Below are positions 9,128-18,200 of a stretch of DNA of 25,623 bases, piece after piece. The notes below the pieces were generated by a model, which was not told the origin of the DNA, searched no databases, and saw only the letters and a list, made by a program, of their open reading frames with translations. The position numbers were made by a program, and so were the translations under genes. The DNA lies in NCBI GenBank assembly GCA_051453625.1, contig JBOZIK010000001.1, forward strand, positions 208,743,496-208,769,118, written 5' to 3'. Every line of letters begins with the position of its first letter. Within the stretch, counting starts at the first letter, position 1. The stretch comes from Welwitschia mirabilis (Eukaryota; Gnetophyta; Gnetopsida; Welwitschiales).

Positions 9128-9139
9128 GCTCAGATACCA
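9128..9139 (-). other. Primer-binding site of copia-1
   Basis: The minus strand reads TGGTATCTGAGC, 11 of 12 identical to the plant initiator-tRNA-Met site TGGTATCAGAGC. It lies about 60 bases before the gag ATG at 9066. Confidence 0.85.
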
Positions 9140-9140
9140 T

Positions 9141-10330
9141 TGTGTTTTGATTTCTGCAATGAAATTTGTGTTTGCAATGAGTGATGAAGTTTTACTTCCT
9201 TGTGGCTTTGGTTGTTATCTTTCTAACAAAACAAGAATCTGCCGAAGATGTGAATAAATGATTGAGATATGATAGAGTTAACAGCTGCTGCTCAATCTTG
9301 CCTATTTCATAAGAGAAGTTTCAGCTTTCTTGTTTCTGTTCATCTTTGATAAAAAATTCATGTCTCAAAAATGGTGAAGACTTAGACTCTGAGCTACCCC
9401 TTGTTGGAAAGTTTATGAAACTTAGCACAATCTGGGGAAAAATAAGGGAAAAAAAAAAAGGGTCAAGAGAATGTGTTTCCGAAATTGATTTATGAGCCAA
9501 TCTTTGAGCGCTGGTCAGAAACAAAGAAAATTTTCGCCAGAATTGACACCTGTTACAAAAATAGTCATATCTCAATTTTTATAAGGAATTTGCTGTGCTT
9601 CCACTTCTTAATTCGAGATAAAATGTATACCCACCACTAATAAGAATTTCAAGTGAATATGATTTGTATTTTGATAGATACACCATATTCATACTGACTG
9701 GTCTGTTCAGGTGTTTCAGCGTGTAATCCCTGTTTTCAAGGTTTCATGAAAGTCAAAAGAACCTCACGATTTTTTAAAATTTCTAAGAAGCTTATGCTCT
9801 GATTATCTGTAAATTGATGATATAACAGGGATGTAACATGAGATTTTCTGTAAATATTTTAATGTTTCTAACCAAGAATTATGACATGCAAATGAGTTTT
9901 AGCATACAACTTTAGCAGACATCAAACAAACTGAAAATTCCAGCATTAGACATGAATAAAGCACTTAATATAGCACTAATCTCGCATGCATGCAGCATAG
10001 GTCGAGTAGTGGGAGCAGCTCAAGAATGAAAATGAAGGAACAATGATGCTAGAAACAACAAGCAACATTTCATTCATCTCTTCAAGAAGCTTAGGAGGCT
10101 TAAGTGTGTACATTCTTTTATGCTTTAAGTGGGATGCTTTCCAGCTTTTGTTTTCTATGTGGCATAAGCCCCATCACATTGACATTACATGAAAGAGACA
10201 ACATGACTTTGTAACTTATACTTTTGGACTCACAGACATCAAATTAAAGGAGCCTAAACTCTCTAACATGGAGTTATGGACTAAAACATAAAAACATGAG
10301 AAAAGGCACTAAACAAAACAACAGATGGTC
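9141..10330 (-). repeat. Probable LTR of copia-1, outer border unknown
   Basis: LTR sequence must begin next to the primer-binding site, and on the minus strand the border would be ...CAAAACACA at 9141. No coding frame is found. Around 10000-10220 the minus strand has a TATA-like GTATAAG (near 10215) followed by AT-rich sequence with poly-A-signal-like words, as in an LTR. The far border and target duplication were not found, so part of this span may be ordinary intron. Confidence 0.4.
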
Positions 10331-11218
10331 ACATCAGACCATATTTTGTGGCACCAATTGAGGTTACTCTCCACTTTGACACAGCCTTTTGCAACACAGA
10401 ATGTGTTAAAGTTGCATTTTATATGCTTAATGACAAAATTTATCTGAAAAATAGAAATATGATGATGCTTTTTCATGTTTTTGTTTGATTCGTTTTGACT
10501 CATTTTTGATTTTTCTCAACAAGTCTATGATTTGCTTACGGGTCTCAAAGTCGAGCTTTCTTGGTGAGTCACAAGTCATGAGACATGATACCTTGCTTGG
10601 GAGTTTCCAAACATCTCATGCTTGCATGCAATTCCTGATGTTCCGATGTATGGGATAGCTGACAGTCGTAAACAAGAATCTCCTTAGTTATGATGGCTTA
10701 CAAAAAACATGCTGAAAACCCTTTCAAGGTCACTCAAACTTGTTCTGTGAACATGTTTAATATAATAATGACAATACAGTATATCAGCACGTGTTCCTAA
10801 ATAAACTCAATTTCTTTCTGCAAGAGGTCACGCATGTTGTATTTTAAAGGACAGACCTAAGCTTCACAAACCGAGAATATCTAGATTTTGATTGAAAAGC
10901 AAGATGAATGACCATGTTATGATCAATCATAAATCTATTCTTTTGAGAGACTACTTGATAATATTGTCAGACCATCAGAAATCCTTGTTTCTTTATGGAG
11001 TGTTTATTAGTATGATGCATTTTTACAGCTGAAATGAAATGTTTTACCATGGAAATTCAACTAATATTTAACTAACTTTTTGTGTTGTATATTTTTATTG
11101 GGGGTCTACATTACAGTTGACATGATTCTCTTGTGCTAATTAATGCTATTCTTTTTGCTTTCCCCCCATTTGCGTAACCATTTGTGGAATCTTAAAATGA
11201 GTATTGAATATTATGCAG
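10331..11218. other. ARPC4 intron sequence, no gene seen
   Basis: AT-rich, no supported frame. It ends in a pyrimidine-containing tract and the TTATGCAG acceptor at 11211-11218 that serves the ARPC4 exon. The short minus-strand frame at 10309-10503 has no recognisable features. Confidence 0.6.
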
Positions 11219-11323
11219 GTGAAACAAGCAGATGAATTGGAGAATATTCTGACAAAAAAGTTTCTCAGATTTTTATCAATGCGGGCAGAATCATTTCAGG
11301 TTCTAAGGCGGAAACCAGTTCAG
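11219..11323 (+). CDS. ARPC4: ARPC4 (ARP2/3 complex 20-kDa subunit) internal exon
   Basis: A 105-base, phase-0 exon of 35 codons: [18 protein letters not shown] then [18 protein letters not shown] recognise this as the middle of plant ARPC4; the animal orthologue is very similar (VKQADE, KF-RF, MRAE, LRRKPV). It is framed by ATGCAG (acceptor ending at 11218) and CAG/GTGAAT (donor from 11324). ARPC4 is the core subunit that, with ARPC2, holds the ARP2/3 complex together for branched-actin nucleation in the cytoplasm; in plants this supports trichome and pavement-cell shape. Upstream exons, encoding about 75 residues, were not found in the window. The open frame continuing past 11323 to 11404 is intron read-through. 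No stops or frameshifts, so the gene is probably functional. Confidence 0.93.
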
Positions 11324-12595
11324 GTGAATATCATGCCTGAGAGGCCATTTCCTAGAAAGAAAATCCCATTTTCTACATTTTGGAAAGAAAAACTTGTTTC
11401 CTAACTTCAAGAAATGTGGAGAGAATTTGTAGGCTTTTTCCCTCTGCTTCTCCGAAATTTTGAAATACAATATTTTAAAAAAAGAACAGAAAAGAGGGGG
11501 CCACACGAGGGCAGTGTCATTTTTGAAGCAGTATATTGAGACCCTATGAAGGGGCAGTAAGGTGATCAAAGAAAATCAACAATTTAGAAAGTCACCGTTA
11601 AGATCTCTTGTGATAACTGATTATAGCCTCAACCAACAAATAGGAGATTTCAAATTTTTGTGAAATAATATAGCAACATTAATGTTGGATTGCATTCAAA
11701 ATTGAATTCATATAAAAAAGAAAATAATAAGCACACAAAGAAAAGACACCAGCAGAAGAGAACATCACATAAATTATACTGATTTGGAATAGTTATAAAC
11801 CCACTACCATAGCAGAATTAACCAAATGACCTCAAGATTCCAGATCTCTCTTGTTCAGTACAAAATATCTTACAACCAGGTTTTTATGATGATCTTAAAC
11901 CTTCACAATTAGACTTTTCAGGCCTTACTTTAACCGACTCAAGAAGAAATTTCTGAGCAAAAGAGAATACATGAAGCATAAATTCCCCGCATTAGGATCC
12001 TAAAAGCCTTAATGATTGATAATAGAGAATTTAGCACTAGAATTTGCAGACAAATATGACAAGTTTGAGCATTTTTGGAGAAAATTTGATGAATGTAGTG
12101 GAGCAGTAGAGGAATGCAGAAGAAGAAATGATATCGCAATGATGGTATTTAATCACTCATCGACGAATAGATGTTGAAACACAAGGGTGATTGAAGGGAG
12201 TTAACTGAAGGATGGATATCTGATTGATTGGCAGACTTCTACTACTAAAACCCTTAAAACATTTCAAATCCTATATTTATTTGTCAAATGGATGAAAAGT
12301 CTGGTAATGCTGATGACAAGCAATTCGGGCTTTTAAAACACCTATTGATAGTGAACAGATTGGTATTCATAGATTCTTTTAGAAACTTGAATGCAGTCCA
12401 ATTGGTCTGATGAACAATCCAGTTGATCTAAGACAGATTTTGTTCCCAATGTGAATCAGATTGCAAAAGATAACCAATTTTAAATGAGGGGATCCTCAGT
12501 CTGATTGCATTGATGCTTTATTGGTTGCTAAACAAAAATTAGCATTTTACTATATTCAGAAGTCAAAACAAATGTTCTCACTCCATAGGAGTTAT
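11324..12595. other. Intron stretch with LTR-like sequence, no gene
   Basis: No supported frame. At 11683 TGTTGGATTGC begins a segment whose later part (about 11700-12150) looks like the transcribed part of a minus-strand LTR, including TTAAATACC near 12150. Neither border nor a partner LTR could be fixed. Confidence 0.35.
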
Positions 12596-12608
12596 GCTCT
12601 GATACCCA
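12596..12608 (-). other. Isolated copia-type primer-binding site
   Basis: The minus strand reads TGGGTATCAGAGC, the plant copia tRNA-Met site with one extra G. The adjoining plus-strand sequence (TGATGTTTAAG from 12610) would be the LTR border. No gag is recognisable on the downstream (lower-coordinate) side, so this is an LTR/primer-site remnant of a deleted or non-coding element. Confidence 0.6.
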
Positions 12609-12609
12609 T

Positions 12610-13439
12610 TGATGTTTAAGTTTTCCAACTAATTGCCATTTGCGCGTTAGTTTTTTTTTCCTATACTATGAAGTTAAATATTCTCCCTCCATTGGATTGG
12701 ATCCCAGTTTCCTACAATGTCACAAGGGGAAAAATTCTCATTGTTATTTGCTACTAATGATTGATCTGGTTGGCAAGTCATATTGCATTGGCCTGTTGGG
12801 AATAGCGGAAATGAGCAAATTCGACAGCATATCTTTGCAATAGAACAATTTTGACCTAACAACACTCGGGAGAGTATCAGAATACTAATAACATATTTAA
12901 TTTTTAACAATTTTTGACATGGAACAGAGAATAAAACTGGATCACGTCAGCTAGAAACTAACATTTTAACCATGAAACTAGTAGAATATGAAAAATATTA
13001 TTTCATTGCATACTTTAGGCAAATTTTTATTCTCTGTGTGTTTTTCACATGTCTCCTAAAATGCCCTATTTCCCCAAACCCATTTTCTTGTTTGTGTGTT
13101 TCCATGTTTAGAATTGTTGTAGATTGTTGGGCAAGTATCATAAAGGTGGTGCACAGTTATACATACTATGAACTTTTACTTATGCTTCTATTGGAAAAGG
13201 AGGTTCCGGTGATTTGACAACCTTCAAAACAAATAATCTTTTATTTCATTGCAATGAAGATTGAAATATATTAAACCTAATTTGCATTTCCTGCCTTCCA
13301 CAGTGAGACAAATCTTGTGAGGGGCTTGTAATTTCATTTCAAAGGTATAGTAGCAAGTATGATTGATTTTGACAGCCTGCTGATTGTCATTTAGAGAAAA
13401 TTTTCCTATGCCTGTACACATGATACTAAATCCCAAAAG
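12610..13439. other. Intron stretch, possible LTR remnant, no gene
   Basis: Begins at the putative LTR border next to the primer-binding site. No reading frame in it resembles a known family. The short frames at 12640-12843, 12674-12910, 12972-13217 and 13224-13463 show no domain, signal or conserved motif. Confidence 0.4.
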
Positions 13440-13960
13440 TATGCTTACATAAATGACCAACATTAATTGAACACACTTACAATGTCATCTCTGGAGTTTG
13501 TGCTAAAAGAAATTTGACCAATTTGGTGGGCAGATATTGCTATTTGATTCAGAACGCACCTGTAGGATTTTAGTCTTAATGTACTATAGTGGGCAATGTC
13601 ATGTTTCCCGTTGCCTTTTCTTGTTTCAGGAATGCAGCATATGCACATAAATGACAGAGATATATCTAGGAAGCTGCAATCAACTATATACACCTAAAAC
13701 ATGCATATATGAATAAGCAAGATTGATTGAACACACTTACAATGTCATCTCTGGAGTTTGTGCTAAAAGAAATTTGACCACTTTTTTGAGCAGATATTGC
13801 TATATGATTCAGACCAAACATGTAAGATTTTAGTCTTAATGTTCTATAGTGTACAAAGTCCTAATTCCTATTGCTTTTTCTTATTTGAGAAATACAACAT
13901 ACAGACACAAATGAGAGAGCCATACAAAAGAAGCTGTCATCATCATTGTAGACATGAAAC
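13440..13960. repeat. Tandem duplication, two copies of about 260 bp
   Basis: Copy A (13440-13699) and copy B (13700-13960) align with a constant offset of 260 bases. The first 55 bases from 13466 and 13726 are identical; the rest is roughly three-quarters identical by eye. On the minus strand both copies keep an open segment reading IAISA ... GQISFSTNSRDDIV, followed by GTAAGTGTG, a good splice donor sequence. Whether this was ever an exon is unknown; the conservation of that block may simply reflect recent gene conversion. Confidence 0.9.
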
Positions 13961-15783
13961 ACAGGATGGGAGAAGGCTAGTTGAAAGTACAAAAACAACG
14001 ACTGAAAGATTTGTTACCAACATTACCATTAGCATCTTTAGCAGGAGGCAGAGGACACTGTTCTGTTGGCAATGTAAATTAATACGATTCTGAAGCTTTT
14101 GGAGCCTGGTATCTGGTTTTTTATCTTTCTATGCTAATCAGTGAGCTCCACATATGGAAAGGCAATTTGAGCTTGCCAGATAAATGTGGTGGCATTCAGT
14201 TGGCATAGGACACTCCCTTTGGCGATGGCCTTTCTCAAGAAGATACCAACAGAGTGGTGATCACCCATTCTTATTCTTTCTTGGAGTTATCCTGGAGTAT
14301 TTCCTTTAATACTTATGGCATTGTTGTTCAAATATTTCATTTAAGAGGACTAGAGGACTGTGATGGGGCCTCTCAGCCCATCCTCCCAAGTGCAGCCAAC
14401 CTGCTTCAGTGCATAGTTCCAGCTGGCCATCATTTATTTCAAGTAGTATGCCTCATGACTTGCGACTTGCCAAGAAATCTAAAATTTGACTTGCTCCTCG
14501 TGAGTGAATCCTTGACTTATCAACTCACTTAATCTTGACTACTTTGCACAAGAGAGTAAAAAATGAAGCAAACAAAAAAGATAAAAATAACATAATATTA
14601 AGGTTTCATGTATGCTTTCATTTTTAAGTATGTAAAATGCGTCTATGACATATTTTAACACTAGGAAAATGAATCCAAAAGGCTATAGAACATCATCACA
14701 CATAAACAATAGAGAAAACTCTAGTGTATATGAATCTTTTTGATGGAGTAATGCAATCAATCGTTAAACATATTAGCATCTTAAAAACAAAGTGCAGAAA
14801 CCATAGATATTAATTTCAAAATATAAAAAGCTAATTAGAAAAGCAGTAAGCAATAGTGTGGTTAAAATGCAAAATGAGGTGTAAAATCCAGTTGACAATC
14901 ATATATTTGTCTTTTTGTGAAGTGTGATGTCTGTTGTTTATCAACAAATTAAAAAAAAAAAAGGACTCAACAAATGAATTTTAACTCTCTGTTGGGCGTA
15001 CAGAATCAAGATTTTTTGACTTCCTCAATTGGCGAGCCATTCAATTGAGTTAGACGAGTCAAAACATTTTTTTAAAAAGTCATGCTACCTTGATTTATAT
15101 TAAGTAACTCCATGCNNNNNNNNNNTCTTCTTCTGTGAACTTGACTCTTTAATGTAAACCAACCTCTATACCATATTTTTAAGTGCCTGGATTGATGGGG
15201 CAATCCTCATCATGATGTTTTTATAATCATGAATAGTTCACTCCATTAGTGCCCTTACGATGCACTTTCTAAGATGTTGTGATTAAACAACACTTAAAGG
15301 AATGTGTTTGCTCCTTTACTTGTTTTCTGACAACAAATGCACATGGATGAAATGCTAACTTCTTTTGTTTATGAACTCTTATCCAAATCCCTGTGCCCAC
15401 AATACTCATATTTCCTTGTTCATGTTTGTATACATATGCAATGCATATGCTCATGACATTTAATTCAACTGGGTTAGAGGTTTTGGAAGAAGATCGATGT
15501 TGCAAAGCAAGCATTATTGCTCTTTTTGATAACTCATTATTGTAGTAGTTCTAAAGGATGAGAGGTCCTACTGATGAACAACGGAGCAAACTGCTGCCTT
15601 ACAGTGTGCACACATGACATGGCTTCAAATTATTATGCTACATTGTTAAAATGACAATGGACATGAGAAAATTGTGAAATACTCAGCATGTGCTATTGGT
15701 AAGTAAGATGGTGCAACATTATAAAAGTACATGCAATCTTAGGTGTTTTCTGATGATTGCAATGTTTTGTTCTTTTAACATCC
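13961..15783. other. Intron stretch with no identifiable gene
   Basis: 14100-14530 is less AT-rich than its surroundings and may be an old repeat, but no frame on either strand matches a family I know. 14540-15100 is very AT-rich. A 10-N gap lies at 15116-15125. The frames at 14254-14532 and 15269-15514 are unsupported. Confidence 0.5.
15116..15125. other. Assembly gap, 10 N
   Basis: Short run of unknown bases. Confidence 0.99.
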
Positions 15784-16315
15784 CTAGCTTTGACAGGTAA
15801 GGCAATTACTGAGGATACTGTTGTTGTGAAGGAAGCACATGACAAAAACGTCCAGTGGAAGACATCTTTCAAGGGCAAGTGAATGTAAAAGGTTTTCCCT
15901 GTTGTCTATTTGCAATTATCTTGTAAGCACTTGTCAAATCTACTTGTGTTTGCTTTCAGCTATGACATCTGAGATGTGCATGGCAAGGAAAGATTTCTCT
16001 ATCTACTATATTTGCTGCTGATCAAGGCTTTGGGAAGTAGGCATTTGCTATCTAATAATGCAAAGAAAGGTAAAAAAGGGGGTAAAAAGATGACAATCTG
16101 GACATGGTCAAGCAGCTTGCTAAGGTTAAAATATTTCACAATGAGTTGAAACTGGATCTTGTAAAGGATGAAGCATATTGTTTAGAGAAGGTTCCCTCTT
16201 AAAGCTAGGTTGTTGAGAGTATGAAGCTGGACAATGTATTAGGAAGTGTCTTGCCTAATAAAGCAACGTATTACTTGGAGATTCTGTATTTCAATGATGC
16301 CACAGTGTCTGTGAG
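15784..16315 (+). pseudogene. Unidentified coding-like relic
   Basis: I do not recognise this sequence. Three blocks look like former coding sequence on the ARPC4 strand. At about 15788-15880, LTGKAITEDTVVVKEAHDKN is followed by VQWKTSFKGK. At about 16030-16092 a lysine-rich AKKGKKGGKK occurs. From 16089 to 16313 a frame of 75 codons with two stops reads DNLDMVKQLAKVKIFHNELK, then after the stops MKLDNVLGSVLPNKATYYLE. It could be a decayed retroelement or processed-gene fragment. No domain is claimed. Confidence 0.35.
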
Positions 16316-16404
16316 TTAGTGTTATTTTCAGTTAGTTCAGAGCTTAGCTGTGTCATGTTTCAAGCTTAATTTGGTAAGTTTGCCACTTGGTAGATCTGAG
16401 CTGA

Positions 16405-16765
16405 CTAAGCTGGAGATGGGTCGACTGAGGTATTCTTACTGGTTAATTTTACCTGAGTTGAGGTAGGTTGATTGAGCCTGTTGTTTTCTAGATTAAACTT
16501 GTTTTGATCCGGGTTTTGATATGGGGCAACTGAGTTGCTGCGAATGTTAAAAGAGGCACCAAATGACCTGTTATTCGCTTCAATTTGTCTTCCTGTTGCC
16601 TCTTTCTCTTCCTCAAGGGATGTGTGGAGCACAGGTGGTGATTCAGATGGCTTGGGTATGTTCAGTTACTCTTTTGCTTCATGTTCTTCCATTTGTTTGG
16701 TGATCTTTGTAGCTTCTAGGCTCTCCCATTGTAGCGTTCTTTGTTCTGAGCTCTTGGACATCTAA
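16405..16765 (-). pseudogene. Unidentified hydrophilic frame, gag-like in composition
   Basis: The minus strand reads about 118 codons with one stop (TAA near 16666). It is charged and then Asn/Gln/Ser rich: KITKQMEEHEAKE, stop, then SLEEEKEATGRQIEANNRSF and NPDQNKFNLENNRLNQPTST. No cysteine, no membrane segment, no known motif. Composition resembles linker regions of retrotransposon Gag, and the LTR and gag of another element lie just to the right, but on the opposite strand. The plus-strand frame at 16535-16765 is its shadow. Confidence 0.35.
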
Positions 16766-16817
16766 TTGAGCTTTAATACTGGTAGATTCTATGCACTAAG
16801 GCATCTTCTCCACTTTT

Positions 16818-16827
16818 NNNNNNNNNN
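16818..16827. other. Assembly gap, 10 N
   Basis: Short run of unknown bases at or inside an LTR. Confidence 0.99.
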
Positions 16828-16849
16828 ATCTCGTGGGTTGCTGCTTGTT

Positions 16850-17101
16850 GGTTAGCTTGTGAAAAATACAGTTACAACGGATCAAGGGAACCAAGTGATA
16901 TAAGTTGATCCCCTTGAGAGTGGAGTGGGCTAAGGCTGAAGCACTCTAAAGTTGCTGTATGTTGACTGTGTTTTTGTTTTCTGTTATGTTTCTACAAATT
17001 TGTATTTCAGCATATTCCATGATTAATGTTTTCTTTAAATTTATTATAATTGTTTTTGCACTCCACACACCTGATTTCTAGTGCTGCAAAGATCCATGTC
17101 A
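16850..17101 (+). repeat. LTR (R-U5 part) of copia-3
   Basis: Directly left of the degenerate primer-binding site at 17104. It contains AAGGGAACC and, about 20 bases on, CCCCTTGAGAGTGGAGTGGG. The same words occur in the same order on the minus strand of the LTR at 23294-23900, so both come from related LTR families. The left border is not defined, partly because of the 10-N gap. The putative right end is TGTCA at 17101. Confidence 0.65.
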
Positions 17102-17103
17102 AT

Positions 17104-17115
17104 TGATATTAGAGT
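17104..17115 (+). other. Primer-binding site of copia-3, degenerate
   Basis: Reads TGATATTAGAGT against the plant site TGGTATCAGAGC: three differences, all G-to-A or C-to-T. It lies 45 bases before the gag ATG. Confidence 0.75.
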
Positions 17116-17160
17116 CTGGTAACTCATCCTTGTGTTTCACCCCTCTGAGTTGCCCTAGAT

Positions 17161-17839
17161 ATGGCATCTTCAGCTTCTCTTCAAGAGGTGCATTCCATCT
17201 TCAGATGTCCTTACTTTGCTGGCTTAAATTATGCTTACTGGAAGTCTAGAATGATAATATTTTTACAATCTCCAGATTTTGATATCTGGAACATTATCGA
17301 AGCAGGTTATAGTTTACCAAGAACAACAAGAGAGATCAATTGAGGAACAGAAAATGAAAGCTGCTCACTGTGCTAACGCCATAAATGCTTTAATTTGTGC
17401 CTCGTGTCCAGAACAGTCAATAGAGTTGTCAAGTGGAAAACAACAAAGGAGATTGGGGGGCCTTTAGAAGTAGCTGATGAAGGTACTAGTGTGGTTAAGA
17501 ATTCTAAACTTCAGATGCTTGCTTCTAAGTTTGAGAATACCAAGAGGGGTGCAAATAAGGCATTTTTGAATAGACAACCAAAACAAATGATATTGTGAAT
17601 GGTCGTATGCTACATGGAGGCTTGGAGAAAGCATCGAAAACAAAGTTGTCAGAAAAATTCTTATATGTCTTCCAAAGAAGTTTAGGCCTAAAATTGCTGC
17701 AATAGAAGAAAGGAAAGACAGAGATGGTATGCTTTTAGAGGAACTAAAAGGATCTTTCCTTGGTTATGAAGCCACATGGAATGTTGATGAAGATCCAAAG
17801 AGATACAACATAGCAGTCAAGTCTTCAGTTGGTGATTAA
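17161..17839 (+). pseudogene. copia-3 Gag capsid pseudogene
   Basis: From ATG at 17161 the order follows plant copia gag. CPYFAGLNYAYWKSRMIIFL then WNIIEAGYSLP (family F-x-G-x-N-Y-x-x-W-K-x-R-M ... W-x-x-I-x-x-G-Y-x-x-P). Next, in a second frame, MKAAHCANAINALICAS. Then, back in the first frame, TTKEIGGPLEVADEGTSVVK and KLQMLASKFEN. Last, again in the second frame, KILICLPKKFRPKIAAIEER followed by EELKGSFLGYEATW, to TAA at 17837-17839. The frame changes at least three times; conserved Trp after KEI is Gly. No zinc knuckle, protease or polymerase follows, so the element is cut off after gag. It has the same orientation as ARPC4. Confidence 0.88.
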
Positions 17840-17941
17840 GATTACTGTTAGCCTCCAACATAGATACCAAATCTGCCCTCATTTCTTTTAGTTGTTGATT
17901 GAAGTCTCTAGCTGGTTGATCAAATAAATTGTGCCAACAGG

Positions 17942-18200
17942 CATATGTTATTCGGTTTGCTATCATTCATAGTCTGATTGACTGAATAGATTGTTTGGTT
18001 GCCTAATAACATCTGGTAAACTTTGTTATTAGTCCAGTAGACTACATAAATTATGCAGTCGACCAGAGTAGTTTAGATAAACTTTTGTTGTTCGTTTGGT
18101 TGACTAAGTAATTTTTGCAGTCACTCAAAGAAACTCTGACAAACGTTTGTTATTAGTCTGTTCGTTTGCATAAACTATGTGGTCACCTAGATAAACTGTT
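17942..18200. repeat. Degenerate minisatellite, unit about 61 bp, about four copies
   Basis: Units begin with AAAC-(G)TTTGTTATT-type words at 18018, 18079, 18141 and 18193 (spacings 61, 62 and 52), each followed by a GTxTG/GTxGAC word and ATAAA or ATTTT before a GCAGTC-type word. A weaker unit starts near 17942. It follows the gag relic and could be the decayed interior of the same element. Confidence 0.6.

Larger units (their letters stand above)
7430..9139 (-). mobile_element. copia-type retrotransposon fragment (copia-1) with gag joined to integrase
   Basis: On the minus strand: primer-binding site (9139-9128), gag (about 9066-8440), RGG-rich gag tail (about 8410-8200), then directly the pre-integrase zinc-binding motif CDTCVKGKQ (near 8120) and integrase (8078 to about 7430). 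The zinc knuckle and the whole protease are absent, so an internal deletion joins gag to integrase. Reverse transcriptase and RNase H are also absent because copia-2 begins there. A non-autonomous relic. Confidence 0.8.

Noticed and set aside
11324-11404. C-terminal extension of the ARPC4 exon frame ([13 protein letters not shown]...)
   Set aside because: Lies after the GT donor and has no counterpart in ARPC4, which continues with GYDIS at 20435.
14100-14530. Moderately GC-rich segment considered as a copia RNase H remnant
   Set aside because: No frame on either strand shows the RNase H motifs.
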